Shown in pieces: positions 1-9,468 of a DNA stretch of 64,000 bases (positions are counted from its first letter, which is position 1; each line of letters opens with the position of its first letter). Source of the DNA: Novosphingobium sp. JCM 18896 (GTDB taxonomy: Bacteria; Pseudomonadota; Alphaproteobacteria; Sphingomonadales; Sphingomonadaceae); assembly GCF_025938095.1 (NCBI RefSeq), contig NZ_JAPCZF010000010.1, positions 1 through 64,000 on the forward strand. The letters run 5' to 3'. The position numbers and the translations under genes were made by a program. The notes under the pieces are model-generated. The model saw nothing but the letters and a program-made list of their open reading frames with translations, did no database searches and had not been told where the DNA came from.

Positions 1-169
1 TGACCCCCCAATCGGTCAGGCTAGACCCGCGCAATGGGGCAGGCATGCAAAAAGGTTATTGCAGAGTTTCAGAGACGTCTCCGGCTTAGCGTTGTCTGGC
101 GAACGAACCTTGAGGTGCCCCCTCTATCGCCACTTCCCTGCGGCCGAGCGCGAACCCGGCTAACCGGCG

Positions 170-1594
170 TCAGAAGATCGTCGCGTAGTAGGATTGCTCG
201 AACCGGCCACGGCTGATCCGGGCCATGCGCTCGATGCGTTCCGGCACCGGGGGCGGGCGACGGTTCCGGGCCGGTCTTGCGTCGGTGCGGGCTAACAGCA
301 CGAGATTGGCAATGGCCGCGCCCAACAGAAACTCTTCTTCGGCACCGCGCAGTCCGCGAAGGTGCAGGCGGGTCAGCCCTCGCTTGCCTTTGGCATCGGC
401 GAACACCCGCTCGACACCCCGGCGCAGCCGCATCGACCGCTTGAATAGCGGCGTCTGCATCTCGCCGCGCACCATCTCACGCACGTCCTCATATTCGCTG
501 TGCGTGACCGACCTGTTGCTGCCTGCGGTGCATTTCCGTTTGAGGTGACAGGCGCGGCAATCGGCAGGACTGGCGCTGTATCGGAGAAAGCCCGCCCGAC
601 GATCGGCACCGCGAAAGGGCAGTATCTTCCCAGCGGGGCAGACATAGCGGTCCTGCTCCCGCTCATAGCGGAAGGCTTCGCGGGGGAATTTGCCCTTGGT
701 CTGTTCGGATCGTTCCAGCACCGGGATATGCGGGATGGTGCCGCGATCGGTGACGAACGCCAGGAACGCAGCGCTGCCATAGGCGGTGTCGGCCGCGACA
801 CGCTTTGGCCGATAGCCGAACCGATTGTCGGCCCGTGCCAGCATGGTCCGCCCCGCATCGACTTCCGCGGCGAAGCGGGCGGGACTGGCCTCCACGTCGA
901 TCGCCACCCCTCCCGGCGTGTCAATCAGGACATTGAAGGCATAGCCGAACCGGCCCCGCGCCGTGCGCGCCGACCATGCCGACGCCGGATCGGTGCGTGA
1001 CACCTCGGCCGGTTTGCCACGCGGTACGCCATGTTCCTGCGGTGGAGCATTGGCCTGATCCGCCAGCCATTCACAAACCGGGCGGGGAAGCCGGGGCGCG
1101 GCCATGTCGGCGTCCCGCATCTTGCGCTGCCAGCTTGCATCGGCCGCGACGAACGATGCATCGATTGCGGCATCCTTGTGGGCGATCAGCCCCGCATCGG
1201 CGCAGCGCCGCACCGTCTGCTCGAACAGGATGCGGAAGATGCTAGCATCGCGGAAGCGGCCATGCCGGTTCTTGCTAAACGTCGAGTGGTGCGGCACCGG
1301 CGCGTTGAGCGGCAATCGGCAGAACCAGCGATAGGCGAGGTTGAAGCGGACTTCCTCACACAGACGGCGCTCCGACGTGATGCCATAGAGGCGAGCGATC
1401 AGCGCCATGCGGACCAGCAATTCAGGCGCGATCGAGGGACGCCCACGGCAACTGTAGTGCGGCGCGAGCGCATCGCGCAGTTCACCCAGGTCGATCAGCC
1501 CGTCTATCCTGTGCAGGATATGATCGGCGGGGATCATCGCTCCCAGCGCCCGCCAGCTTGCGCCCTTGCCGCCTCGCTGTTGCTCACCCATCAT
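170..1594 (-). CDS. IS1182-family transposase
   Basis: Full-length DDE transposase of 474 residues. The N-terminal part carries the DUF772-type region (around residues 50-110). Candidate catalytic acids lie in AAIDASFVA (about 143), VAADTAYGS (about 267) and RRGVERVFAD (about 393). A cysteine cluster, CRACHLKRKC, sits near residue 350, as in other IS1182/IS5-superfamily enzymes. It cuts and rejoins DNA at the ends of its own element. It reads away from the oxidase operon to its right. I could not identify terminal inverted repeats with confidence, so the element limits (within roughly 40-1700) are left open. Family membership is firm; activity is unknown. Confidence 0.9.
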   Translation of the reverse strand: MMGEQQRGGKGASWRALGAMIPADHILHRIDGLIDLGELRDALAPHYSCRGRPSIAPELLVRMALIARLYGITSERRLCEEVRFNLAYRWFCRLPLNAPVPHHSTFSKNRHGRFRDASIFRILFEQTVRRCADAGLIAHKDAAIDASFVAADASWQRKMRDADMAAPRLPRPVCEWLADQANAPPQEHGVPRGKPAEVSRTDPASAWSARTARGRFGYAFNVLIDTPGGVAIDVEASPARFAAEVDAGRTMLARADNRFGYRPKRVAADTAYGSAAFLAFVTDRGTIPHIPVLERSEQTKGKFPREAFRYEREQDRYVCPAGKILPFRGADRRAGFLRYSASPADCRACHLKRKCTAGSNRSVTHSEYEDVREMVRGEMQTPLFKRSMRLRRGVERVFADAKGKRGLTRLHLRGLRGAEEEFLLGAAIANLVLLARTDARPARNRRPPPVPERIERMARISRGRFEQSYYATIF

Positions 1595-1862
1595 GGCCGC
1601 TGCTCCCGATGTGTCGAAGCAGGGAACCCGTTAGGAACGCGATCGGATCACCCGGCCTTTTTTCAACAGCCCCGGTGGTTTGTTGAAGGTCAAAACCGTT
1701 CGGTTGTGACTTCAGCTACGGCACGGGGCTTCTGAGGCTCCCGGTCGTGGAGACGCTGTCTAACCTGTTTTATTTTATTTGGTTTTCCTGGATCTAAGCA
1801 TGGGCCACGGTCGTTGACGAGTGAACCGTCGCGCGTTGCGTCCGGTGAACAGGAGCGGACAG

Positions 1863-2969
1863 ATGCGGAAAAGCGGTGTTCTGATCGGGCTAGGAGCCTT
1901 CACGATAGCGCTGGCGGGAGCAGCTTACGCCCAGACGGGACGCAGCGCCGCGCTAACGCAGGTGGCACGCTTCGACCACCAGGTTACCGGCGTCGCCGTC
2001 TCGGCTGACGGGCGCCGCTTCGTCAACTTCCCGCGCTGGACCGACGACGCGCCGATCTCGGTTGCGGAGGTGATGCCGAATGGGTCGCTCCGGCCCTATC
2101 CCGATGCCAAGTGGAACAGCTGGCGCAACGCCAGGGCGAACGAGATGCCGGTCGGCGAGTATTTCGTCTGCGTCCAGTCGATCGTTCCCGATGGCCAAGG
2201 CAACTTGTGGGTGCTCGATCCCGGCGCGCCCGGCAACGAGAAGATCCTGGAGGGCGCGCCGAAGCTCGTCCGCATCGACCTGAAGACGAACAAGGTGACC
2301 AAGGTCATCGCGGTGCCGGGCGACGTTGCGTTGCAGGGCACCTACCTCAACGATATCCGGTTCTCACCCGATGGCCGGACCGGCTACATCACCGACAGCG
2401 GCACGCGCGGCGCAATTATCGTCGTCGACTTGGACGGCGGAAAGAGCTTCCGAGCGCTTGATGGCCATCCGTCGACCCAAATCGACAAGAGCGTCACCGT
2501 CGCGATCGAGGGCAAGCCGCTTGTCCGCCCCGATGGGCGGCAGCCCGCGTTCGCGTCCGACGGCATCGCGATCTCGATTGACGGGAAGACGCTCTACTGG
2601 CAGGCGCTGACGGGAAAGACGCTCTATTCGATAGCCACCGACAAGCTGCGCCCCGACGTCAGCGAACGCGACCGCGCCGCCGCGGTGAAGACAGTCGCTA
2701 CCACTGCCGTCGCCGACGGCCTGTGGATGAGCAAGGCGGGCACCCTCTACATCACCTCGCCGACCGACTATTCGATCCGGCGGCTCGCCGGGACGTCCAC
2801 CGAGATTGTCCTGACCGACAAACGGCTGCGCTGGCCCGATACGTTCGCCGAAGGTCCCGACGGGACGATCTACGTCACCGCGAGCCACATCCAGGACACG
2901 CAGTGGTTCACGCCGGGTGCCCCGCCGTCGATCCGCACCGAGCTGTTCTCGTTCGCTCCTACCCGTTGA
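1863..2969 (+). CDS. Exported royal-jelly/SMP-30-like beta-propeller protein
   Basis: The protein has 368 residues. It starts with a clear signal peptide (charged RKSG, hydrophobic core, AYAQ cleavage region), so it acts in the periplasm. The start at 1863 is preferred to the ATG at 1821 because AGGAGCGG precedes it and the signal peptide begins there. Repeated blade-like strands (for example the segments with NLWVLDPG, YLNDIRFSPDGR and DGIAISIDGKTLYW) mark the major-royal-jelly/gluconolactonase-like fold. Members bind or hydrolyse small molecules such as lactones; the substrate here is unknown. It is the first gene of an operon: its stop overlaps the next start by four bases (2966-2969). Its position before a catalase-like protein and an aldehyde oxidase suggests a role in aldehyde or sugar-acid oxidation, which is inference. 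Confidence 0.82.
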   Translation: MRKSGVLIGLGAFTIALAGAAYAQTGRSAALTQVARFDHQVTGVAVSADGRRFVNFPRWTDDAPISVAEVMPNGSLRPYPDAKWNSWRNARANEMPVGEYFVCVQSIVPDGQGNLWVLDPGAPGNEKILEGAPKLVRIDLKTNKVTKVIAVPGDVALQGTYLNDIRFSPDGRTGYITDSGTRGAIIVVDLDGGKSFRALDGHPSTQIDKSVTVAIEGKPLVRPDGRQPAFASDGIAISIDGKTLYWQALTGKTLYSIATDKLRPDVSERDRAAAVKTVATTAVADGLWMSKAGTLYITSPTDYSIRRLAGTSTEIVLTDKRLRWPDTFAEGPDGTIYVTASHIQDTQWFTPGAPPSIRTELFSFAPTR

Positions 2970-4060
2970 GGTTCGCGTTGACCTACCTGCGGTACCGCGA
3001 CGACATCGAGACGCTCGAACCAGACGAGCAGGCGACGATCGACGGCATCATCCAGGGGATGACCCAGCAGAGCGAGGTGGTCGAGAAGCGTGAGCAGCAT
3101 GCCGTGCGCGCCAGCCATGCCAAGAGCACGGCCTGCGTTGTCGGCACGCTGACGATTGCCGACGACCTTCCGCCGGAGCTGGCGCAGGGGCTGTTCGCCG
3201 AGCCGGGCAGCTACGACGTCGCGATCCGCTTCGCGCAGGGCCCAGGCGAGACGCTGGGCGATCGCGTGTCGACACACCGCGGCATGGCGATCAAGGTGTT
3301 CGGGGTCGAAGGCGAGAAGCTGCCCGGGCACGATGCACCAACCCAGGATTTCGTGCTTGCCACGGGACGCACCTTTCCGTCGGGCACGGCGAGCGGCTTC
3401 CTGAGCGATGCGAAGACGATCGGCGCGGCCACGCCCATGCCCGAGGGCGTCAAGAGCGCGGTGTCTTCGATGGCGCGCAACTTCAACAAGGTGCTGGGCC
3501 TGTTCAACACTGCTTATGCCAAGGCGGACTTCTTCGGCCACCCGTTTAGCCACCCGATCGGCGACGACTATTTCAGTCAGGCACCGGTGCGTTATGGCGA
3601 CTATGTCGCGAAGCTCGGTGCCGTGCCAGCGTCGCAGGCGCAGGACGCGCTCGGCGAGTGGCAGCTCGATCCGCATGAAGACGAGGACGGCTTCCGCCAT
3701 GCCGCGACCGATTACTTCCGCGACCATGAGGCGGTGTTCGAGCTGAAGGTGCAGCTCTGGGCGAACGCGGAGACGCAGCCGATCGAGGACGCCTCGGTCG
3801 AGTGGCCGTCACAGGACAGCCAGTACCGCACCGTCGCCACGGTCCGCATCCCTGCGCAGGAGGCGTACAGCCCGGCGCGCGTCCGCTATTTCGAGGAGGT
3901 GATGACGTTCCGCCCGGCCCACAGCCTGGCCGCGCACCGACCGCTCGGGTCGGTGATGCGGGCGCGGCTGCAGGTGTATCGTGCGCTGTCTGCCTTTCGC
4001 CACCGCGAGAACGGGGTTGCCGAGGAAAACACCGCCGACATCACCGCCATTCCGGCCTGA
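2966..4060 (+). CDS. Catalase-family heme protein
   Basis: About 364 residues of the small catalase-family type rather than a classical KatA/KatE. The block ASHAKSTACVVG carries the distal histidine region, FGHPFSHPIG lies mid-protein, and RPLGSVMRARLQVY stands near the C-terminus where catalases place the heme-ligand tyrosine helix. No ATG is available at the proper N-terminus; TTG at 2966, overlapping the previous stop, or TTG at 2978 is the likely start, pointing to translational coupling. The likely role is removal of hydrogen peroxide made by the downstream molybdenum oxidase (inference from position). Peroxidase rather than catalase activity is possible, because the proximal motif is degenerate. 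Confidence 0.8.
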   Translation: MRFALTYLRYRDDIETLEPDEQATIDGIIQGMTQQSEVVEKREQHAVRASHAKSTACVVGTLTIADDLPPELAQGLFAEPGSYDVAIRFAQGPGETLGDRVSTHRGMAIKVFGVEGEKLPGHDAPTQDFVLATGRTFPSGTASGFLSDAKTIGAATPMPEGVKSAVSSMARNFNKVLGLFNTAYAKADFFGHPFSHPIGDDYFSQAPVRYGDYVAKLGAVPASQAQDALGEWQLDPHEDEDGFRHAATDYFRDHEAVFELKVQLWANAETQPIEDASVEWPSQDSQYRTVATVRIPAQEAYSPARVRYFEEVMTFRPAHSLAAHRPLGSVMRARLQVYRALSAFRHRENGVAEENTADITAIPA

Positions 4061-4083
4061 CCCGAAGCAAGAAGGCGCCGATC

Positions 4084-4596
4084 ATGCCGACAGCCGTCAA
4101 CTCCGCCACATACGCCGCCGTGCCGATCGGCACGGTGCCGACCACGCTGACGATCAACGGCGAGACTCGCACCCGCGCGATCGAGCCCTGGACGACGTTG
4201 CTCGACCTGCTGCGAGAAGGCGAAGACCTGATCGGCACCAAGAAGGGCTGCGACCACGGTCAGTGCGGCGCATGCACCGTGCTGGTCGACGGGCGCCGCA
4301 TCAACTCGTGCCTCAAGCTGGCGGTGACGCTGGACGGGGCGAACATCACGACGATCGAGGGGCTTGGCCAGCCGGGCGACCTCCATCCGCTGCAATCCGC
4401 CTTCTGCGACCACGACGCGTTCCAGTGCGGCTATTGCACCCCTGGCCAGATCTGCTCGGCGCAGGGCCTCATCAACGAAGGCAAGGCTAGGACACGCGAC
4501 GAGGTCCGCGAGCTGATGAGCGGCAATCTGTGCCGGTGCGGCGCCTATTCGAACATCGTCGATGCGGTGCTCGACGTGATCGGAGAAAAGGCATGA
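4084..4596 (+). CDS. paoA: Aldehyde oxidase iron-sulfur subunit (PaoA-like)
   Basis: The [2Fe-2S] subunit (170 residues) of a xanthine-dehydrogenase-family aldehyde oxidase; it passes electrons from the molybdenum site to FAD. The plant-ferredoxin cluster uses C56, C61, C64 and C76 (CDHGQCGAC). The second cluster uses C115, C118, C150 and C152 (CGYCTPG and NLCRCGAY). No Tat signal is visible, unlike the periplasmic E. coli PaoA, so this enzyme may be cytoplasmic. An AGAAGG-like ribosome site precedes the ATG. The stop overlaps the start of the FAD subunit (ATGA at 4593). The set PaoA-PaoB-PaoC is complete; no PaoD/XdhC-type cofactor chaperone follows. Confidence 0.92.
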   Translation: MPTAVNSATYAAVPIGTVPTTLTINGETRTRAIEPWTTLLDLLREGEDLIGTKKGCDHGQCGACTVLVDGRRINSCLKLAVTLDGANITTIEGLGQPGDLHPLQSAFCDHDAFQCGYCTPGQICSAQGLINEGKARTRDEVRELMSGNLCRCGAYSNIVDAVLDVIGEKA

Positions 4597-5606
4597 ACCG
4601 CTTCGACTATGCCCGTCCTGCCAGCGTCGCCGAAGCGGTGCAGGCAGGTGCCGGAGAGCAGGTCCGCTATCTCGCAGGTGGAACGAACTTGATCGATCTC
4701 ATGAAGGAGAACGTCGATCGGCCGATGACGGTGATCGACATCAACCGCCTGCCGCTGGGCGTGATCGAGGAGCTGGACGGCGGTGGACTGCGGCTGGGGG
4801 CGCTCCTGCCGAACGCCGATACGGCCTGGGACGCGCGGGTCGAGCAACGCTATCCCTTGCTGTCCTCGGCAATCCTCGCCGGCGCCAGCCCCCAGCTGCG
4901 CAATGCCGCGACCAACGGCGGCAACCTCAACCAGCGCACGCGCTGCTATTATTTCTACGATGTCGCCACGCCCTGTAACAAGCGCGAGCCGGGCTCCGGC
5001 TGCGGCGCGATCGGCGGGGTCAATCGCATCCACGCCATCCTGGGCGCGAGTGACCAGTGCATCGCCACGCACCCGTCGGACATGTGCGTGGCGCTGGCGG
5101 TCCTCGACGCAACCGTCCAGGTGACCGGCCCGGACGGCGACCGCTCAATCCCGATTGCCGATTATCATCGGCTACCCGGCGACGAGCCGTGGCGCGACAA
5201 TACGCTGAAGCCCGGCGAATTGGTGACGGGCATCGACCTGCCGGCCGAGGATTTCACCCAGAACTACACCTACCTGAAGCTGCGCGATCGTCTGTCCTAT
5301 GCCTTCGCGCTGGTGTCGATAGCCGTCGCGATGCGGGTCGAAGACGGCGCGATCGCTGAAGCGCGGGTGGCGCTCGGCGGCGTTGCGCACAAGCCATGGC
5401 GCAGCACGGAAGCCGAGAAGCTGCTGAAGGGCCAGCAGCCGTCGCCGCAGGCGTTCGGCGCCTTCGCGGACGCCCTGCTCGCCGGGGCGGTCGGTCAGGG
5501 CGAGAACGACTTCAAGATCCTGCTCGCGCGCAAGGGGATCATCCGTGCGCTGAAGCAGGCCGCTGAGGCCACCCCGCAATCGCAGACCGACAAGCGCGTC
5601 GCGTAA
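4593..5606 (+). CDS. paoB: Aldehyde oxidase FAD subunit (PaoB-like)
   Basis: FAD-binding subunit of 337 residues, carrying electrons from the iron-sulfur subunit to the final acceptor. The FAD motif LAGGTNLIDLMK lies at residues 28-39 and the second flavin-contacting stretch NAATNGGNLNQRTR at 104-117. Cysteines C118, C128, C137 and C156 match the loop that holds an extra [4Fe-4S] cluster in E. coli PaoB, which separates this type from ordinary xanthine dehydrogenases. It overlaps the preceding gene by four bases and lies 12 bases before the large subunit, so the three should be co-translated. Confidence is high for family; the natural aldehyde substrate is unknown. Confidence 0.92.
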   Translation: MNRFDYARPASVAEAVQAGAGEQVRYLAGGTNLIDLMKENVDRPMTVIDINRLPLGVIEELDGGGLRLGALLPNADTAWDARVEQRYPLLSSAILAGASPQLRNAATNGGNLNQRTRCYYFYDVATPCNKREPGSGCGAIGGVNRIHAILGASDQCIATHPSDMCVALAVLDATVQVTGPDGDRSIPIADYHRLPGDEPWRDNTLKPGELVTGIDLPAEDFTQNYTYLKLRDRLSYAFALVSIAVAMRVEDGAIAEARVALGGVAHKPWRSTEAEKLLKGQQPSPQAFGAFADALLAGAVGQGENDFKILLARKGIIRALKQAAEATPQSQTDKRVA

Positions 5607-5618
5607 GGAATAGACATC

Positions 5619-7865
5619 ATGGCTACCGCAGCGAAAATCGGTATCGGCAGCGCGATCAACCGCGTCGACGGGGTCGAGAAGGTCACCGGCACGGCGCGCT
5701 ACGCCGCCGAGCATCCGGTGGAGAACCTGCTGTACGGCTACATCGTCGAGGCCGCGATCGCCAAAGGGCGGATCGTCAGTATCGATGAGGAAGCCGCGCG
5801 CGCCGTGCCCGGCGTTGTCGAGGTTATCACCCACCTCAACCGGCCGCACGTCGCCTGGACCGACCACAGCTACAAGGACGAGCTGAAAATCCCTGGTTCG
5901 CCGTTCCGTCCGCTTTACGATGATCGCATCCAGTTCAGCCAGCAGCCGATCGCGCTGGTGGTGGCCGAGACGTTCGAGGCAGCGCGCTTTGCCGCCAGCC
6001 TGGTCGAGGTCGCCTACGAGGCAGAGGCGCACAATACCGACTTCGAGGTTGCGGTCGGCGATAAGTACGTGCCGAAGAAAAAGCGCAGCGGCTACATGGC
6101 GCCGAAAAACCGCGGGGACGCGGCGCAGGCGTTCGCGGACGCTCCGCTGAAGGTGTCCGGCGACTACCGGCTCGCGCCGGAGCACCACAATCCGATGGAG
6201 ATGTTCGCATCCACCGTCGAATGGCACTGCGACGGCAGCATCACCGTTTGGGATAAGACCCAGGGTTCGCAGGGGGTGCATGCCTACCTTGCCAGCGTTT
6301 TCGGCTTTTCGAGAAAGAAGGTACGCGTGCTCAACCCCTATGTCGGTGGCGCCTTCGGCTCCGGACTCCGACCGCAGCATCAGGTGTTTCTCGCGGTGCT
6401 CGCCGCAAAGATGCTTGAACGCTCCGTGCGGGTGACGATGACACGCCAGCAGATGTTCAGCCACGCCTACCGCCCGCAGGCGGTTCAAAGTATTGCCTTG
6501 GGCGCGGAGACGACCGGCAAGCTCACCGCGATCCGGAACGCGGCGACCACCTCCACCTCGCGTTACGAGGACAATATGGAGAATGTCGTCACGTGGGGAT
6601 TGATGAACTACGACTGCCCGAATGCCGACGCAGAATATACCGTCGCCCAGGTCGATACTCCGACATCAGCGGACATGCGCGCGCCGGGGGCGGCGACCGG
6701 CATGACGCTGTTCGAGATCGCGATTGACGAGATGGCCTATGTCGCCAAGGTCGATCCGCTCGAGTTCCGGCTCGTCAACTACTCACCCATCGATGCGATG
6801 AATGGCACGCCCTACACCAGCAAGGCGTTGCGAGAGGCATTTCGCGAAGGGGCCGAGGCGTTCGGATGGAGCGAGCGCTCAGCCGAGCCGCGCTCGATGC
6901 GCGATGGCAAGGAGCTGGTCGGCTGGGGCTGCGCGACCGGCATGTGGGACGCCCAATTCTCCAAGACGTCTGCGAGCGCGAAGCTCACGGCCAACGGACA
7001 TTTGGAAGTAGCGTGCGCGACGTCGGACATCGGCACCGGCAGCTACACGGTGATGACCTTGGTCGCCGCAGAGACGCTCGGCCTGCCGCCCGAGCAGATC
7101 ACCGCCAAGCTGGGCGACTCAGACCTGCCGACCGCCCCGGTCGAAGGCGGGTCGTGGGGGGCGGCATCGACCGGTGCGGCGGTACAGCTCGCATGCCAGG
7201 CGGTCGGCAAGAAGCTCCTGAAGACGGCCGGCAAGATCGCCGGTGCACCGCTGGGCGACGCTAAGATGGATGACGTGCTGTTTGAGGACGGCTGCATCGT
7301 GCTGAAGGACACGCCGACCGTGAGGGTGCCGTTCGGCGACGCGATGCACGCCGCGGACCTGACGGAGATCGAGGAAGAGGAGACCGCGGCGCCCGGCTTC
7401 GGCGACATGTGGAAGGGTCTGCACAAGTCAAAGAACACCCACAGCGCGATCTTCGCAGAGGTGAAGGTGGACGAGGAACTGGGTGTGGTGCGCGTCACCC
7501 GCATCGTCGATGCGGTCGCCGCTGGCCGCATCATCAACCCGAAAACCGCGCGCAGCCAGATCCTCGGCGGCGTGGTGATGGGCATGGGCATGGCGCTCCA
7601 CGAAGAGACCTTCCCCGATCACCGGCTGGGTCGCTGGATGAACCACAACTTCGGCGAATACCATGTGCCCGTGCATGCCGACATTCACGATATCCAGGTG
7701 ATTTTCGTCGATGAACCCGATTCTGAAGTGACCCCGCTCGGAGTGAAAGGCCTGGGCGAGATCGGCATCGTCGGCACCGCTGCTGCGATTGCCAATGCGA
7801 TCTTTCACGCGACTGGTAAGCGGGTGCGGTCCCTGCCGATCACGATCGATAAAATCTTGGGCTGA
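5619..7865 (+). CDS. paoC: Aldehyde oxidase molybdenum subunit (PaoC-like)
   Basis: Large catalytic subunit, 748 residues, the usual length for PaoC/YagR. It binds the molybdenum cofactor and hydroxylates the substrate. Characteristic stretches are YVGGAFGSG (about 242), RAPGAATGMTLFE (about 354), SDIGTGSYT (about 469), GGSWGAAST (about 511) and the C-terminal KGLGEIGIVG (about 708), which carries the catalytic base glutamate. It probably oxidises aromatic or aliphatic aldehydes to acids, by analogy with PaoABC. It is the last gene of the operon; the next gene runs in the opposite direction. No terminator hairpin is obvious after the stop. Confidence 0.93.
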   Translation: MATAAKIGIGSAINRVDGVEKVTGTARYAAEHPVENLLYGYIVEAAIAKGRIVSIDEEAARAVPGVVEVITHLNRPHVAWTDHSYKDELKIPGSPFRPLYDDRIQFSQQPIALVVAETFEAARFAASLVEVAYEAEAHNTDFEVAVGDKYVPKKKRSGYMAPKNRGDAAQAFADAPLKVSGDYRLAPEHHNPMEMFASTVEWHCDGSITVWDKTQGSQGVHAYLASVFGFSRKKVRVLNPYVGGAFGSGLRPQHQVFLAVLAAKMLERSVRVTMTRQQMFSHAYRPQAVQSIALGAETTGKLTAIRNAATTSTSRYEDNMENVVTWGLMNYDCPNADAEYTVAQVDTPTSADMRAPGAATGMTLFEIAIDEMAYVAKVDPLEFRLVNYSPIDAMNGTPYTSKALREAFREGAEAFGWSERSAEPRSMRDGKELVGWGCATGMWDAQFSKTSASAKLTANGHLEVACATSDIGTGSYTVMTLVAAETLGLPPEQITAKLGDSDLPTAPVEGGSWGAASTGAAVQLACQAVGKKLLKTAGKIAGAPLGDAKMDDVLFEDGCIVLKDTPTVRVPFGDAMHAADLTEIEEEETAAPGFGDMWKGLHKSKNTHSAIFAEVKVDEELGVVRVTRIVDAVAAGRIINPKTARSQILGGVVMGMGMALHEETFPDHRLGRWMNHNFGEYHVPVHADIHDIQVIFVDEPDSEVTPLGVKGLGEIGIVGTAAAIANAIFHATGKRVRSLPITIDKILG

Positions 7866-7908
7866 TTAGGCTAAGTCAGCATCCGCCGTGCCGGGTCAAT
7901 AGCCGGTC

Positions 7909-8556
7909 TCAGCCATTCTCGGGTTCCTGGCCTGGCTTGTAGGTGGGCTTTGCTGGCGGAACGATATAGCTCAACGTCACGATTCCCGCGACGATCAGTC
8001 CAGCACGCCAATTCCAGAAAGCCAAAGCGAAGGCTGCCCAATAGGCCCCGGCGGTGACGGCGAATTTGAGGGTTGTTCGCCTGAGGTAGGCGTCCGTCAG
8101 GCGCGGGTCTGAAAGCCCCCTCCCGGTTGCATAGACCCAACGCACGAACCACCACGTCGCCGGCGCCGCTGCCACGCCCAGATAAGCCAAAACGGCGGTC
8201 TTGCTTTCCGCGTCACCGCCGAGATGCTCGATGAGCGGCCGCGCAGGAAATGGCGTGATGCTGACAGCGGCAAGAAAGCCGATGCTGAGCAGATTGTAGC
8301 CATGATCGGTCTTTTGCAGAAGCTTGCCGGTGAAGTGGCTGGAGGTCCAGTAAAGACCGATCAGGATCACGCTAAGGGCGTAGGCTGCATATTCCGGTGC
8401 CAGCTTTAGGTATGCCGCTGCCAGGTCGCCGTCAGTCGGCTCTGGTGCGTGTAGTTCGGTCACCGGGAGGGTGATGGCAATTGCCAGCACCGCGTCCATG
8501 AACGCCTCGAGGCGATCCGATTTGCGTTCGGTTGCTTTGAGAGAGGATGTCGCCAT
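7909..8556 (-). CDS. TMEM175-family (DUF1211) membrane channel protein
   Basis: A 215-residue integral membrane protein with about five to six hydrophobic segments. The N-terminal motif RLEAFMDAVLAIAITL is a variant of the FSDGVFAIAITL signature of TMEM175/DUF1211 proteins, which form potassium-permeable channels. The usual SDG is replaced here by MDA, so ion selectivity may differ. The ATG lies six bases downstream of the aldo/keto reductase stop, placing it last in a TetR - reductase - channel operon. The function in this context is unclear. Confidence 0.78.
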   Translation of the reverse strand: MATSSLKATERKSDRLEAFMDAVLAIAITLPVTELHAPEPTDGDLAAAYLKLAPEYAAYALSVILIGLYWTSSHFTGKLLQKTDHGYNLLSIGFLAAVSITPFPARPLIEHLGGDAESKTAVLAYLGVAAAPATWWFVRWVYATGRGLSDPRLTDAYLRRTTLKFAVTAGAYWAAFALAFWNWRAGLIVAGIVTLSYIVPPAKPTYKPGQEPENG

Positions 8557-8562
8557 CTGACG

Positions 8563-9393
8563 CTACAGCATTTCGAGTGGGCGACGGCCCGCTGGCCGGG
8601 GAAATGCCGCATCGAGTGTCGCAAGGTCGGCGTCGGAGAGCACGATATCTGCGGCAGCGCGGTTCTCCCGCACATGTGCAATCGAACTCGCTTTCGGGAT
8701 GGCGATAAGGCCATCGTGGCGCAACGTCCAGGCAAGTGCGACCTGCGCAGGGGTTCCGCCAACCTCGGCCGCTACTTTGTCGAGGGCGGGATGGCTTGTG
8801 AGGCGTCCCTGCTCGACGGGACTATACGCCATCACTGGCACTTTGTGCTGTGCGAGCCACGGCAACAGGTCCAACTCAGGGCCTCGACGGACGAGATTGT
8901 ATAGAATCTGATCGGTCACGCAGCCATCCCCGCCGGCAGCGACAAGCTCGTCCATATCGTCGGTATCGAGGTTGCTGACACCCCAATGCCGAATCTTTCC
9001 TGCCGATTTCAGCGCCTCCATTGCCTCTATCGTCTCAGCGAGCGGCACCGATCCACGCCAGTGGAGCAGGTAGAGGTCGAGCCGATCGGTGCCGAGCCGC
9101 TTCAGGCTCGCCTCGCACGCACCGGCAAGGCGAGAGCGCGATGCGTTCTGTGGATACGCCTTGCTGACGAGGAATAACTGGTCGCGACGGTCGCCGAGCG
9201 CTTCGCAGATCAGCGTTTCCGCCGCACCATCGCCATACATTTCAGCGGTATCGACAAGCGTCATGCCCAACTCGACACCGGCGCGTAGCGCAGCGATCTC
9301 ATCGGATCGCCGCTCGGCACGTTCGCCCATCTTCCAGGTGCCTTGACCCATTGAAGGAACCACTTCCCCGCCGAGCAATGTCACGTGTTTCAT
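8563..9393 (-). CDS. Aldo/keto reductase
   Basis: A 276-residue NADPH-dependent aldehyde or ketone reductase of the cytoplasm. The active-site set is visible: D and Y in LVDTAEMYGDG (about 45-55), K in LVSKAYP (about 78) and H in LYLLHWRG (about 110). The C-terminal IPKASSIAHVREN (about 233) binds the phosphate of NADPH. The start is at an ATG following GGACGAAAG. It lies between the TetR gene and a membrane channel gene on the same strand and, with the divergent quinone-reductase-like gene, looks like part of an electrophile or aldehyde response. The substrate cannot be told from the sequence. Confidence 0.9.
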   Translation of the reverse strand: MKHVTLLGGEVVPSMGQGTWKMGERAERRSDEIAALRAGVELGMTLVDTAEMYGDGAAETLICEALGDRRDQLFLVSKAYPQNASRSRLAGACEASLKRLGTDRLDLYLLHWRGSVPLAETIEAMEALKSAGKIRHWGVSNLDTDDMDELVAAGGDGCVTDQILYNLVRRGPELDLLPWLAQHKVPVMAYSPVEQGRLTSHPALDKVAAEVGGTPAQVALAWTLRHDGLIAIPKASSIAHVRENRAAADIVLSDADLATLDAAFPRPAGRRPLEML

Positions 9394-9468
9394 GTGCTTT
9401 CGTCCAATGAGATGAGTTCGACTGTTCGGTCGCGGGAGGCGGATTGGCAGATGACCACCATGTAACGA

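Noticed and set aside
40..1700. Terminal inverted repeats of the IS1182-type element
   Set aside because: I compared the flanks on both sides of the transposase and found no convincing pair of matching ends, so no element boundaries are claimed.
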